A stretch of 64,000 nucleotides of DNA, from assembly GCA_052386745.1 (NCBI GenBank), contig JBQTJW010000001.1:128846-192845 (forward strand), in the 5' to 3' direction. Below the pieces are notes generated by a model, which searched no databases, had not been told where the DNA came from, and saw only the letters and a program-made list of their open reading frames with translations. The position numbers and the translations under genes are program-made. Each line of letters begins with the position of its first letter. Position 1 is the stretch's first letter. Positions 41,033-50,796 of this stretch are shown piece by piece. The stretch comes from Panacagrimonas sp052386745 (GTDB lineage Bacteria > Pseudomonadota > Gammaproteobacteria > Nevskiales > Nevskiaceae).

Positions 41033-41409
41033 GCACGGCCGTCTGGCTGGCGGTTGCCGGCGGCGGAGCGCTTGGATCGGTGCTCCGGTACGGTGTTGGC
41101 CTTGCGGCGCGCGCGTTGTGTCCGGGCTGGCCCTGGGGGACGTGGATAGTCAATGTCGTGGGCAGCTTCGTGATCGGGGTTCTGTTTGCGGCGTTCATCC
41201 TGCGCCCCGTGCCGGAGTGGGTTCGCGTCGGCCTGATCACCGGTGTTCTGGGCGGGTTCACCACTTTTTCCGCCTTTTCGATCGAAACACTCGAGCTTGC
41301 GCGAAGCTCCGGGGTCTCGGCTGCCGGCCTTTACGTGGTGGCTACGCTCCTGACCGGCCTGACCGCGTGCGCACTGGGCGCGTGGGCTGCCCGCGCGCTG
41401 CTCGCATGA
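41029..41409 (+). CDS. crcB: Fluoride channel CrcB/FluC
   Basis: A 126-residue four-helix membrane protein of the Fluc fluoride channel family, which works as an antiparallel dimer. Signatures are GGALGSVLRYGVG, WGTWIVNVVGSFVIGVLFA with the pore Asn, and GVLGGFTTFSAFSIET. It overlaps rarA by four bases, so it is co-translated. No fluoride riboswitch is visible; the space for one does not exist because the gene starts inside rarA. Constitutive low expression is therefore likely. Confidence 0.92.
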   Translation: MSTAVWLAVAGGGALGSVLRYGVGLAARALCPGWPWGTWIVNVVGSFVIGVLFAAFILRPVPEWVRVGLITGVLGGFTTFSAFSIETLELARSSGVSAAGLYVVATLLTGLTACALGAWAARALLA

Positions 41410-41467
41410 ATCAAGAGCTGCCGCGATAATCCCGGGCTGCACACCGCTCAGCCCCAGGATTGACTCC

Positions 41468-42736
41468 ATGCTCGACCCCCGTCGTCTACGCGCGGAACCC
41501 GAGGTCGTCGCCAGCCAGCTGGCGCGCCGCGGCTACACCTTCGACCTTGCCCGCTTCCGGGACCTGGAGTCGTCGCGCAAGCGCATTCAGACGGAGACGG
41601 AACACCTTCAGGCCGAGCGTAATGCCGGCTCCAAGCGCATCGGGCAGGCGAAAGCAAAGGGCGAGGACGCTTCCCCGATTCTCGCCGACATGGATCGCAT
41701 CAAGGCACAGCTCTCCGAGAACGAGCGCCGCCTGAATGCTTTGCACGCCGAGTTCGATGACTTTGCCATGGGTCTGCCCAATCTTCCGCACCCGTCGGTC
41801 CCGGATGGCAGGGACGAGCAGGATAATGTCGAGTTGCGGCGCTGGGGGAATCCGCGGGCACCGGAATTTGCACGGGACCACGCGGATCTCGGCGAGGCGC
41901 TGGGACTGATGGATTTTGCCGTCGCGGCCAAACTCACCGGCGCGCGCTTCACCGTTCTGCGGGGCGCCCTGGCGCAACTGCATCGTGCGCTCACCCAGTT
42001 CATGCTCGACGTCCATACGCGCGAGCACGGCTACGAGGAGCTTTACGTTCCCTACATCGTCAATTCGGCATCGCTGCGCGGTACCGGGCAGCTTCCGAAG
42101 TTCGGCGACGACCTGTTCGCGCTGAAGGGCGACCAGGATTGGTTCCTGATCCCCACCGCCGAAGTGCCTGTGACCAATCTCCTGCGTGACGAGATCCTGG
42201 ATGTTGAGTCCTTGCCGCGCAAATGGGTGTGCCATACCCCGTGCTTCAGGGCCGAAGCCGGTTCGGCGGGGCGGGATACGCGGGGCATGATCCGCCAGCA
42301 CCAGTTCGAGAAAGTCGAATTGGTCCAGGCCGTGCAACCAGAGCATTCTACCCGGGCGCACGAGGAGCTCACCGGGCACGCAGAAGCGATCCTGAAAAAG
42401 CTGGAGCTGCCTTACCGGGTCGTTTCACTCTGTGCCGGCGACATGGGATTCAGCGCCGCTAAAACCTACGACATCGAGGTGTGGCTACCCTCGCAGGGCA
42501 GATACCGGGAAATCAGTTCGTGCAGCAATTTCGAAGACTTCCAGTCCCGGCGAATGCTGGCGCGATACCGGAACCCGGACACGAAAAAGCCCGAGCTCGT
42601 TCACACTCTGAACGGCTCGGGCCTTGCAGTCGGCCGGACCCTGGTTGCCATTATCGAGAACTACCAGCAGCCCGACGGGAGCATCGCGATCCCGGCCGCA
42701 ATCCAGGCTTACGTCGGCAGGTCCACCATCGGCTGA
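41468..42736 (+). CDS. serS: Seryl-tRNA synthetase
   Basis: A 422-residue class II aminoacyl-tRNA synthetase that charges tRNA-Ser. Residues 1-105 form the N-terminal coiled-coil tRNA-binding arm (RRLRAEPEVVASQLARRGYTF, many heptads). The catalytic domain has motif 1 around HRALTQFMLDVHTREHGYEELYVP, motif 2 FRAEAGSAGRDTRGMIRQHQFEKVEL and motif 3 NGSGLAVGRTLVAIIENYQ. The start is ATG 41468, 58 bases after crcB. Its stop codon is inside a perfect 10-bp inverted repeat (42721-42744), which may serve as terminator. Confidence 0.96.
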   Translation: MLDPRRLRAEPEVVASQLARRGYTFDLARFRDLESSRKRIQTETEHLQAERNAGSKRIGQAKAKGEDASPILADMDRIKAQLSENERRLNALHAEFDDFAMGLPNLPHPSVPDGRDEQDNVELRRWGNPRAPEFARDHADLGEALGLMDFAVAAKLTGARFTVLRGALAQLHRALTQFMLDVHTREHGYEELYVPYIVNSASLRGTGQLPKFGDDLFALKGDQDWFLIPTAEVPVTNLLRDEILDVESLPRKWVCHTPCFRAEAGSAGRDTRGMIRQHQFEKVELVQAVQPEHSTRAHEELTGHAEAILKKLELPYRVVSLCAGDMGFSAAKTYDIEVWLPSQGRYREISSCSNFEDFQSRRMLARYRNPDTKKPELVHTLNGSGLAVGRTLVAIIENYQQPDGSIAIPAAIQAYVGRSTIG

Positions 42737-42744
42737 TGGTGGAC
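42721..42744. terminator. Inverted repeat over the serS stop codon
   Basis: Perfect 10-bp stem GTCCACCATC / GATGGTGGAC with the tetraloop GGCT; the serS TGA (42734-42736) straddles the loop and 3' arm. A second dyad, TGATCC-G-GGATCA, follows at 42748-42760 and covers the stop of the convergent gene. Neither has a T run, so intrinsic termination is uncertain; a bidirectional terminator or 3'-end stabiliser between convergent genes is plausible. Confidence 0.45.
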
Positions 42745-42757
42745 CCTTGATCCGGGA

Positions 42758-43030
42758 TCAGCAGGAGCCGGTTGCCGGGTTGCACTCCGGCTTCTTGCCT
42801 TCGCCGCTGAAGGCTTCTTCGATCGCGTTGGCCAATCCACCGCCCTTGCCAACGTTGGCGCCAGAAACGTTGGCGCCAGCGAAATCGCTGCCAATGCCGC
42901 CGCTGACGCCGCTATTGCCGCTGTTTCCGCTCGCGCCCCCATGATTGCCGGTGTTGCCCGACTGGGCCAGCGCCACCGAGCTGATCAGAAGCGTGGACAC
43001 GGACAAGGTTTTCAGTACACGAAAAGCCAT
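42758..43030 (-). CDS. Small secreted Gly/Ser/Asn-rich protein
   Basis: A 90-residue protein of unrecognised family. Residues 1-22 look like a signal peptide (VLKTLSVSTLLISSVALA, cleavage before QSG). The mature part is low complexity: SGNTGNHGGASGNSGNSG, then two copies of a SGANV-type unit encoded by a 14-base direct repeat, and a short helix (GLANAIEEAF). The C-terminus has two cysteines eight residues apart (C82 and C90) that could form a disulfide. GGAG lies seven bases before the ATG at 43030. It follows the outer-membrane barrel gene by 29 bases and is probably in the same transcript. Function unknown. Confidence 0.62.
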   Translation of the reverse strand: MAFRVLKTLSVSTLLISSVALAQSGNTGNHGGASGNSGNSGVSGGIGSDFAGANVSGANVGKGGGLANAIEEAFSGEGKKPECNPATGSC

Positions 43031-43059
43031 TTCGAATCTCCGATTGAGTGCGAGGCGCT

Positions 43060-43878
43060 TCAGAAGCTGAAGGTATAGCCGACGGTGCCGCCAAACTGGA
43101 CGTCGGAATCGAAGCGCTCGCCTACATTGATCGCGCCCAGCACGAAGGTCAGCGGAATTCCGCGGAACGGTGCGGCAGACACGCCCAGGTTGGTGAAACG
43201 TCCCCCGTGGTCGGCGATCAACGAGAACTGGCGGGTGATGTAGAAGGCCAGCGAGCCAAACACATTGACTCCGTCATCGTCGAAATCCGAGGTAAAACCA
43301 CCGTCGCCAACGCCGATCGTGGCGACCAGCGCATGCCGGCTGGATCCGGTGTTGATCGAGAACACCTTGGTTGCGTTGGCATAGACACTGGAAATGTTCT
43401 GGTCTTCCGCATTCCCCCAGCGTCCGGTTCCGATGACGCCGACGGCAACTGCGGCGCCTCCAGGAAGATTGGTGTGGAGCTTGAACGAGAGTCCGCCGGA
43501 TTCACCGAACTCGTCCGAGTCCTCGTTGCCGGTCAGGTCACTGGACCCGGTCAGCGAGCTGGTGATGACGGCGGTTTCAAGGCCGAAATAACGGTCCGCG
43601 TCGCCGAGCCCGAAAACAAGCGCGGCACTGCCATCGAACTGCTCGTCCTCGTCGACCTGAATGCCGTTGAACTCGTCCGGCAGGGTCTGACCGTAAACGC
43701 CCACGCCGACGGCGCCCCAGTCGGCGCCAAAGGCAATGGGTGATCCGAACGACGCACCCGCGTACGAATTGGGCGGGGACTGCGGAACAGCAATGACGGA
43801 GCTCTGCGCGTGGGCAGCGCCGGCTGCCACGGCTACTGCGTTCAAGGCAAATGTTGCCGCAACGACCTGATGCTTCAT
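43060..43878 (-). CDS. Putative outer-membrane beta-barrel protein
   Basis: A 272-residue protein, not assignable to a named family. Residues 1-24 form a signal peptide ending AAHA. The mature part alternates polar and hydrophobic residues in strand-like blocks (YAGASFGSPIAFGADWGAVGVGVYG, GGAAVAVGVIGTGRWG, SSRHALVATIGVGDGG, FGSLAFYITRQFSLIADHGGRF) and ends with GGTVGYTFSF, a terminal Phe as in BAM substrates. GGGGA lies nine bases before the ATG at 43878. A promoter with TTGTCA and TAAATT separated by 17 bases stands upstream. It is followed by the small secreted protein; joint function is only suggested by position. Confidence 0.65.
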   Translation of the reverse strand: MKHQVVAATFALNAVAVAAGAAHAQSSVIAVPQSPPNSYAGASFGSPIAFGADWGAVGVGVYGQTLPDEFNGIQVDEDEQFDGSAALVFGLGDADRYFGLETAVITSSLTGSSDLTGNEDSDEFGESGGLSFKLHTNLPGGAAVAVGVIGTGRWGNAEDQNISSVYANATKVFSINTGSSRHALVATIGVGDGGFTSDFDDDGVNVFGSLAFYITRQFSLIADHGGRFTNLGVSAAPFRGIPLTFVLGAINVGERFDSDVQFGGTVGYTFSF

Positions 43879-43945
43879 AGCGTCTTATCCCCGCTGGATG
43901 AAAAAATGTTCTTGCGCTGCGCGCGGATCGCGCTGCATCAACGGC

Positions 43946-43974
43946 AATTTAAGTGAAGGGCGACTTGATGACAA
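43946..43974 (-). promoter_or_regulatory. Sigma70-type promoter of the barrel-protein gene
   Basis: On the minus strand TTGTCA (43974-43969, five of six) and TAAATT (43951-43946, four of six) are separated by exactly 17 bases. Transcription would start near 43939 and leave a leader of about 60 nt before the ATG at 43878. Confidence 0.5.
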
Positions 43975-44057
43975 GCCTATCCCGTTTAAAGACTTATGGA
44001 GAAATTCTTGAACGCGAGTGCGGTGTCTCCCGCAGAGTTTACGGACAATCAGTGCGC

Positions 44058-44554
44058 TTACCGAACTAATCGCAGGTGGCGTACCTGAGGCAGGGGATCG
44101 ATCGCCGGTTGGTACGCCAGGGAAAATTCCTTCAACGCGGCAAGGCATTCTTCAGGCACCTGACCAGCGCGCAGCAGGAAAGAATTGATGCCGCACCGAA
44201 GCATTCCCAAAAGCTGATCCCGAACGACCGCCGCCCCGGTGGCGCGCAAATCGCCTCGGTAGCCCAGGGCATCGCGCAGTTGTCGGGCCTGCGAGTATCC
44301 CCGGCCATCCCCGAACGAGGGAAACTCCAGGACGATCACCGGCGCACGCAGGATGCCCGCCGCGAGCGAGCCCACGTCAAGGGTATTTGGAATATGCACC
44401 CCGAGTTGGGGCATGCCGGGTTGATCGGGATTCGGGCACTCTTTTGTCCAGCGAGCCAAGGAGACGATGGCATCCTCTCCATCACTGAGGGATTCGTCGT
44501 CTGCAACCATCCGGTATGGATCGGCGACGAGCAAGCCGTCATGGATCAAGGCAC

Positions 44555-44558
<4 letters not shown>
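44058..44558 (-). CDS. DUF934 protein associated with sulfite reductase
   Basis: A 166-residue protein of the DUF934 family, which regularly follows cysI in proteobacteria and is often labelled an oxidoreductase; its biochemical role is not established. Recognisable parts are SALIHDGLLVADPYRMV, LGVHIPNTLDVGSL, PVIVLEFPSFGDGRGYSQARQLR (the strongest signature) and VVRDQLLGMLRCGINSFLLR. The ATG overlaps the cysI stop by four bases, so the two proteins are translationally coupled. The gene is the last of the cysB-cysI-DUF934 series on the minus strand. Confidence 0.85.
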
Positions 44559-46222
<1,664 letters not shown>

Positions 46223-46312
46223 CGGAATGCCTGCGGCGCCTGCAAAAATAATGGGCGCGCAGGCTAGCAGGTCCGCAGCGGATCGCTGTAGGCCAAAGAC
46301 GGCATATCCAAA

Positions 46313-46327
46313 TATTCAATTGGAATA
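46313..46327. promoter_or_regulatory. AT-rich dyad, possible CysB/LysR operator upstream of cysI
   Basis: TATTC-AATTG-GAATA is a perfect 5-bp inverted repeat with a 5-base centre, giving the LysR-type pattern of T and A at symmetrical ends. It stands in the 135-base space between cysB and cysI, about 90 bases before the cysI ATG, in DNA clearly more AT-rich than its surroundings. Confidence 0.4.
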
Positions 46328-46357
46328 AGTGACCAAGTGGCGCTCCCGCGCAGGCTC

Positions 46358-47338
46358 CTAGCGCTTCGGCAGCACGCTGACCAGTTCGCGAGAGCGCTGG
46401 CTTCGTGCGACCGGGTCCACGATCGAAGCCACTTCGTCGATGATTGATTGGCTCAGATGCGGGGCGAACGCGCTGATGAACTCGTACATGAATCCGCGCA
46501 GGAACATGCTGCGGCGGAAGCCGATATGCGTTGTGCTGGCTTCAAACAGATGGTCGGCTTTCAGGGCCACCAGGTCGGCATCGCCGTCCGGATCATAGGC
46601 AAGGTCGGCGACGATGCCGGCGCCAAGTCCGAGGCGCACGTAGGTCTTGATCACATCGGCGTCGACTGCGGTCAGCACCACGTCGGGCCGCAAGCCGTGG
46701 GCAGCGAAGGCCTGATCGAGCTTGGAGCGTCCGGTGAACCCGAAGGTATAGGTGATGAGTGGCTGCGCGGCGAGGTCCTGGAGCGTCAGGCTGGAGACCT
46801 GGGCCAGCGGATGGTCCGGCTTCACCAGCACGATCCGGTTCCAGTGATAGCAGGGCAGCATCACCAGGTCTTCGAACAACTCGAGCGCCTCGGTGGCAAT
46901 GGCAAAGTCGGCCTGCCCATCGGAAGCGAGCTTGGCAATCTGCGGTGGCGAGCCCTGGTGCAGGTGCAGTTTCACGCCGGGAAAATGGCTACGGAACTTG
47001 CGGATGACCTCCGGGAGCGCGTAGCGGGCCTGCGTGTGCGTGGTGGCGATCGACAGGTCACCCCGGGCGGATTCCCGGAATTCGTCGGCGATGTTCTTGA
47101 TGTTGTCTACTTCCAGCAGCAGCTTCTGGGTGTATTCCAGAATTCGCTGTCCTGCCGGCGTGATCTCGGACAAGTGCTTGCCATTGCGCACAAAAACGCT
47201 CACCCCCAATTCGTCTTCGAGCATGCGGATCTGCTTGCTGACGCCAGGCTGGGAGGTGAACAGGGCCTCGGCGGCAGCGGTGACGTTCAGTCCGCGGCGT
47301 GCGACTTCCTGGATGTAATGCAGCTGCCGAATCTTCAT
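46358..47338 (-). CDS. cysB: LysR-type regulator CysB
   Basis: A 326-residue LysR-family regulator of sulfur assimilation. The N-terminal helix-turn-helix is NVTAAAEALFTSQPGVSKQIRMLEDELG. The effector domain carries CysB-like segments TTHTQARYALPEVIRKF, HQGSPPQIAKLASDGQADFAIATEAL, LPCYHWNRIVLVKPDHPL, TYTFGFTGRSKLDQAF and VDADVIKTYVRLGLGAGI. GGAAGG lies six bases before the ATG. It is upstream of and co-directional with cysI. The inducer is expected to be acetylserine, as in enteric CysB. Confidence 0.92.
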   Translation of the reverse strand: MKIRQLHYIQEVARRGLNVTAAAEALFTSQPGVSKQIRMLEDELGVSVFVRNGKHLSEITPAGQRILEYTQKLLLEVDNIKNIADEFRESARGDLSIATTHTQARYALPEVIRKFRSHFPGVKLHLHQGSPPQIAKLASDGQADFAIATEALELFEDLVMLPCYHWNRIVLVKPDHPLAQVSSLTLQDLAAQPLITYTFGFTGRSKLDQAFAAHGLRPDVVLTAVDADVIKTYVRLGLGAGIVADLAYDPDGDADLVALKADHLFEASTTHIGFRRSMFLRGFMYEFISAFAPHLSQSIIDEVASIVDPVARSQRSRELVSVLPKR

Positions 47339-47370
47339 GGGCGACCTTCCAATGCGATGACCATATGCAA

Positions 47371-47397
47371 ATTATGATCGATAAAAAGTCTTTTAAA
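47371..47397 (-). promoter_or_regulatory. Possible cysB promoter
   Basis: On the minus strand CATAAT (47376-47371) matches the -10 consensus at five positions and TTTAAA (47397-47392) lies upstream with a short 15-base spacer. The surrounding 60 bases are strikingly AT-rich and contain small dyads, as expected for an autoregulated LysR promoter. Confidence 0.35.
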
Positions 47398-47553
47398 TAA
47401 CACTATGCATAGACCGATTCAGCGCGCCCCACGGGATGCCGTCGCCCATATGCCGAAAATGGACTAAGGCTAGATCGACTTGGTTCTTGGTGGCGATAGC
47501 CACCCTTGTTACCGTCGCGCGCTCCCAGAGACCGGCGTCGACGCATCACATCC

Positions 47554-48366
47554 ATGGAAGGGTTCGGATTTTCGCTTGCGGGTCTTGTTGTCGGGACGGC
47601 TGTCGGCGCCACCGGCGTGGGAGGTGGCTCCCTGATGACGCCGATCCTGATCCTGTTCTATGGCATCTCCCCGGCGGTCGCGGTCGGCACCGACCTGCTC
47701 TACGCGTCCATCAGCAAGAGCTTCGGCGTGGCCATTCACGGTCGACGCGGAACCGTCGATTGGCAGATCGTGGTCTGGCTGGGGCTTGGCAGCGTGCCGG
47801 CATCCTTCGCCGCGCTGGCGTTCCTCAAGCAGCAGGAATCCGTTGCGGCGCTCGATCACCTCATCAAGATCACGCTGGCCGGCGCCATCATCGTGACCGC
47901 CACTTTTACTCTGCTGCAGGACCGGCTCCTGAAACTGGTGACGCCGTCCGTCCCCGCGGGCACGACGGCAACCGAGCCCGGGTTCGTGGAACGGCACCAG
48001 CGCCTGCTGACCGTGATCTGCGGTGCGCTGATCGGTGCGCTCGTCACCATCTCCTCGGTCGGTGCTGGCGTGATCGGCATGATGCTGCTGCTGCTGCTGT
48101 ATCCCGGTCACGCCCCGATCCGGCTCGTGGGAAGTGACCTTGCCCACGCTGTGCTCATCACGGCCATTGCAGGTCTGGGCCACGCGGGGCTGGGCACCGT
48201 GAACGTGTCGATGCTTGGCTATCTGCTGGTGGGCGCCATTCCGGGGATCTGGCTGGGGACGCGCGTCGCGTTTCGCCTGGACGACAAGGCCCTGAAGCGT
48301 GTCATTTCCGGCTTTCTGGTGTTCATCGGCTGCACGATGGTCGCAAAATCCATGGCCATGATCTGA
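47554..48366 (+). CDS. TauE/SafE family membrane permease
   Basis: A 270-residue inner-membrane protein of the TauE/SafE (DUF81) family, which exports sulfite, sulfoacetate or related anions. The N-terminal GTAVGATGVGGGSLMTPILILFYG and the internal second copy VTISSVGAGVIGMMLLLLLYP show the two-fold repeat typical of the family. About eight hydrophobic segments are visible. The ATG at 47554 begins the family-like sequence; an earlier in-frame start at 47506 adds only Arg-rich residues. It is divergent from cysB, which supports a sulfur-related anion as substrate, although the direction of transport is unknown. Confidence 0.82.
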   Translation: MEGFGFSLAGLVVGTAVGATGVGGGSLMTPILILFYGISPAVAVGTDLLYASISKSFGVAIHGRRGTVDWQIVVWLGLGSVPASFAALAFLKQQESVAALDHLIKITLAGAIIVTATFTLLQDRLLKLVTPSVPAGTTATEPGFVERHQRLLTVICGALIGALVTISSVGAGVIGMMLLLLLYPGHAPIRLVGSDLAHAVLITAIAGLGHAGLGTVNVSMLGYLLVGAIPGIWLGTRVAFRLDDKALKRVISGFLVFIGCTMVAKSMAMI

Positions 48367-48458
48367 ATCCGGGGCCGGACCGCCTGCCGCAGGCTGTCGG
48401 GCAGCGCCGCCGCAGCCGGGCTGTTTGCGACCGGATCCCCGGCCTGTCCCGACCCCTG

Positions 48459-48467
48459 TGGCATAAT
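48459..48467 (+). promoter_or_regulatory. Extended -10 promoter candidate for yajC-secDF
   Basis: TGGCATAAT fits an extended -10 element (TGn followed by CATAAT, five of six) 38 bases before the yajC ATG. No convincing -35 is seen. Confidence 0.45.
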
Positions 48468-48504
48468 CCGCGGCCATTTTTTGACCGAACCCGCAAGAGT
48501 CCCG

Positions 48505-48843
48505 ATGAGCCTGCTCGATCTTTTTGTCAGCCCGGCCTACGCCCAGGCGGCCGGTGCCACCCCCAACCCGGTGGTCCAGTTCGCCCCGCTGCTGGTGCTG
48601 GTGGTGATCTTCTACTTCATGCTGATCCGCCCGCAGATGAAGCGGAACAAGGAGTTGCGGCAGATGCTCGGCAGCCTGGCCAAGGGTGACGAGGCCGTGA
48701 CCAGCGGCGGCATCGCCGGCAAGATCGCCAGCATCGGCGAGAGCCAGTACGTCGCGCTCGAAGTGGCCGATGGCGTCGTCATCAAGGTGCAGAAGTCGGC
48801 GATTTCCGCGGTACTGCCCAAAGGCACGCTCAAGTCTCTCTGA
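48505..48843 (+). CDS. yajC: Preprotein translocase accessory subunit YajC
   Basis: A 112-residue single-pass inner-membrane protein that associates with SecDF. The N-terminus (LFVSPAYAQAAGATP) leads to one transmembrane helix, VVQFAPLLVLVVIFYFMLIRPQMKRNKE, then a cytoplasmic domain with LAKGDEAVTSGGIAGKI. The ATG at 48505 is preferred over an in-frame TTG at 48481. In many gammaproteobacteria tgt precedes yajC; here a TauE-like gene does and tgt is not in the window. Confidence 0.93.
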   Translation: MSLLDLFVSPAYAQAAGATPNPVVQFAPLLVLVVIFYFMLIRPQMKRNKELRQMLGSLAKGDEAVTSGGIAGKIASIGESQYVALEVADGVVIKVQKSAISAVLPKGTLKSL

Positions 48844-48929
48844 CCCGCAGCAAGGGCATCGCCCTGACCTGCGCGATCCCGAGTCGGGGCTGAAGGCCCC
48901 GTCCCACCGGCGAAACGCTCGAACGACCC

Positions 48930-50786
48930 ATGCGTCCCTACGCCACCTGGAAATACGTCCTCCTGCTGCTCACGCTGCTGCTGAGCGGCCTGTACGCAGC
49001 GCCCAACCTGTTCGGCGAGCAGCCCGCGGTGCAGGTGCAGACCGAGTCCGGCGACCCACTGCCGGCCGATTTCGGCAGCCAGGTGAACGCCGCCCTGTCA
49101 ACCGCCGGCATCGGCTCGGAATCGGGACGTCTTGAGGACGGCCGCTGGGTGGTGCGCTTCAAGTCCGAGGACGAACAGCTTCGCGCCAACGACCTGCTGC
49201 GCCAGACGCTGGGCAACCGCTTTGTGGTGGCGCTGAACCTGGCCCCGCGCACGCCCGCCTGGCTGCGCAGCCTGGGCGCAAGGCCCATGGCGCTGGGCCT
49301 GGACCTGCGCGGCGGCGTGCACTTCCTGCTGGAAGTGGACGTGGACGAGGTGCGCAAGAAGGCCATCGAAAATTACGTGAGCGAGATCCCGGCGCTGCTG
49401 CGCAAGGAAAACCTGCGCTACACCGGGCGGCGCCAGGACAAGGGCGACGTGGTGATCGAGTTCGCCGACGCCGACAAGCTGGCCGCGGCGCGCGCGCTCA
49501 TCGCCAAGGAGTATCGCGAACTCGAATCGGTGGTGGACCCGACCGCGCCGCTGGTCCTGCGCGCGCACATCACCGAGGCCGAGGCCAAGCGCATCCAGGA
49601 TTTCGCGGTGCAGCAGAACCTCATCACCCTGCGCAACCGCGTCAACCAGCTGGGCGTGGCCGAGCCGGTGGTGCAGAAGCAGGGCGCCAACCGCATCGTG
49701 GTGCAGCTCCCCGGCGTGCAGGACACCACGCGGGTGAAGGATCTGCTGGGCGCCACCGCCACGCTGGAATACCGCGCGGTGGCCGAGGACGACGCCAATC
49801 TCGCCGCCAGCTCCGGCGTCGCCCCGGCCGGCACCGAGCTGTACTACACCCGCGCCGGCCGGCGCCCGGTGCTGCTGAAGAAAGAGATCATCGCGGCCGG
49901 CTCGCAGCTGGTGGACGCGCAGCCGACGATGGACGAGAACCACGAACCGGCGGTGTCCGTGACCCTGGACGGCACCGGCGCGGCCAAGATGTTCGAGTTC
50001 ACCAGCCACAACGTCGGCAAGCCCATGGCGGTGCTCTTCCGCGAGCGCCAGGTGACCACCACCTACGACGCGCAGAACAAGCCGGTGCGCGAGCACCGCG
50101 ACATCCAGGAAGTGATTTCCATCGCCAGCATCCGCGGCGTGTTCGGCAAGCGTTTCCAGACCACCGGGCTGGAGAGCAAGGAGGCCCACGACCTGGCGCT
50201 GCTGCTCAAGGCCGGCGCGCTGGCGGCGCCGGTGGACATCGTCGAGGAGCGCACCGTTGGCCCCAGCCTGGGCGCGGACAACATCAAGCGCGGCTTCCAG
50301 GCGGCGCTGCTTGGCCTGACCCTGGTCGCGGTGTTCATGGTGTTCTACTACCGCGTGTTCGGCGTGTTCGCGATTGCGGCGCTGGCGCTCAACCTGCTGA
50401 TCCTGGTGGCCGGGCTGTCGATCCTGCAGGCCACGCTGAGCATGCCCGGCATCGCCGGCATCGTGCTGACCATGGGCATCGCGGTGGACGCCAACGTGCT
50501 GATCTACGAGCGCATCCGCGAGGAACTGCGCGCCGGCATGAAGCCGCACGCGGCCATCGAGGCCGGCTACGACCGCGCCTTCCTGACCATTGCCGATGCC
50601 AACGTCACCACGCTGGTCGCCACCATCGTGCTGTTCGCCATGGGCGCCGGACCGGTGAAGGGCTTCGCGGTGACGCTGACCCTGGGCATCCTGGCCTCGC
50701 AGTTCACCGCCATCGTCGGCTCGCGCGCGCTGGCGCACCTGGTGTTTGCGCGGCGTGCGCGCATGACCGACCTGCCGATCTGGTGA
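48930..50786 (+). CDS. secD: Protein translocase subunit SecD
   Basis: A 618-residue inner-membrane protein that, with SecF, uses the proton gradient to complete protein export. One N-terminal transmembrane helix (YVLLLLTLLLSGLYAAPNLF) precedes a large periplasmic domain with LGLDLRGGVHFLLEVD and GVAEPVVQKQGANRIVVQLPGV. Five further helices follow from about residue 450, with VDANVLIYERIREELR and the closing IVLFAMGAGPVKGFAVTLTLGIL. secF begins ten bases after its stop. No clear Shine-Dalgarno stands before the ATG at 48930. Confidence 0.95.
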   Translation: MRPYATWKYVLLLLTLLLSGLYAAPNLFGEQPAVQVQTESGDPLPADFGSQVNAALSTAGIGSESGRLEDGRWVVRFKSEDEQLRANDLLRQTLGNRFVVALNLAPRTPAWLRSLGARPMALGLDLRGGVHFLLEVDVDEVRKKAIENYVSEIPALLRKENLRYTGRRQDKGDVVIEFADADKLAAARALIAKEYRELESVVDPTAPLVLRAHITEAEAKRIQDFAVQQNLITLRNRVNQLGVAEPVVQKQGANRIVVQLPGVQDTTRVKDLLGATATLEYRAVAEDDANLAASSGVAPAGTELYYTRAGRRPVLLKKEIIAAGSQLVDAQPTMDENHEPAVSVTLDGTGAAKMFEFTSHNVGKPMAVLFRERQVTTTYDAQNKPVREHRDIQEVISIASIRGVFGKRFQTTGLESKEAHDLALLLKAGALAAPVDIVEERTVGPSLGADNIKRGFQAALLGLTLVAVFMVFYYRVFGVFAIAALALNLLILVAGLSILQATLSMPGIAGIVLTMGIAVDANVLIYERIREELRAGMKPHAAIEAGYDRAFLTIADANVTTLVATIVLFAMGAGPVKGFAVTLTLGILASQFTAIVGSRALAHLVFARRARMTDLPIW

Positions 50787-50796
50787 GAGTGTTCCG

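Noticed and set aside
41029..41060. Search for a fluoride riboswitch before crcB
   Set aside because: crcB starts inside rarA by a four-base overlap, leaving no room for a leader; no riboswitch-like structure was seen.
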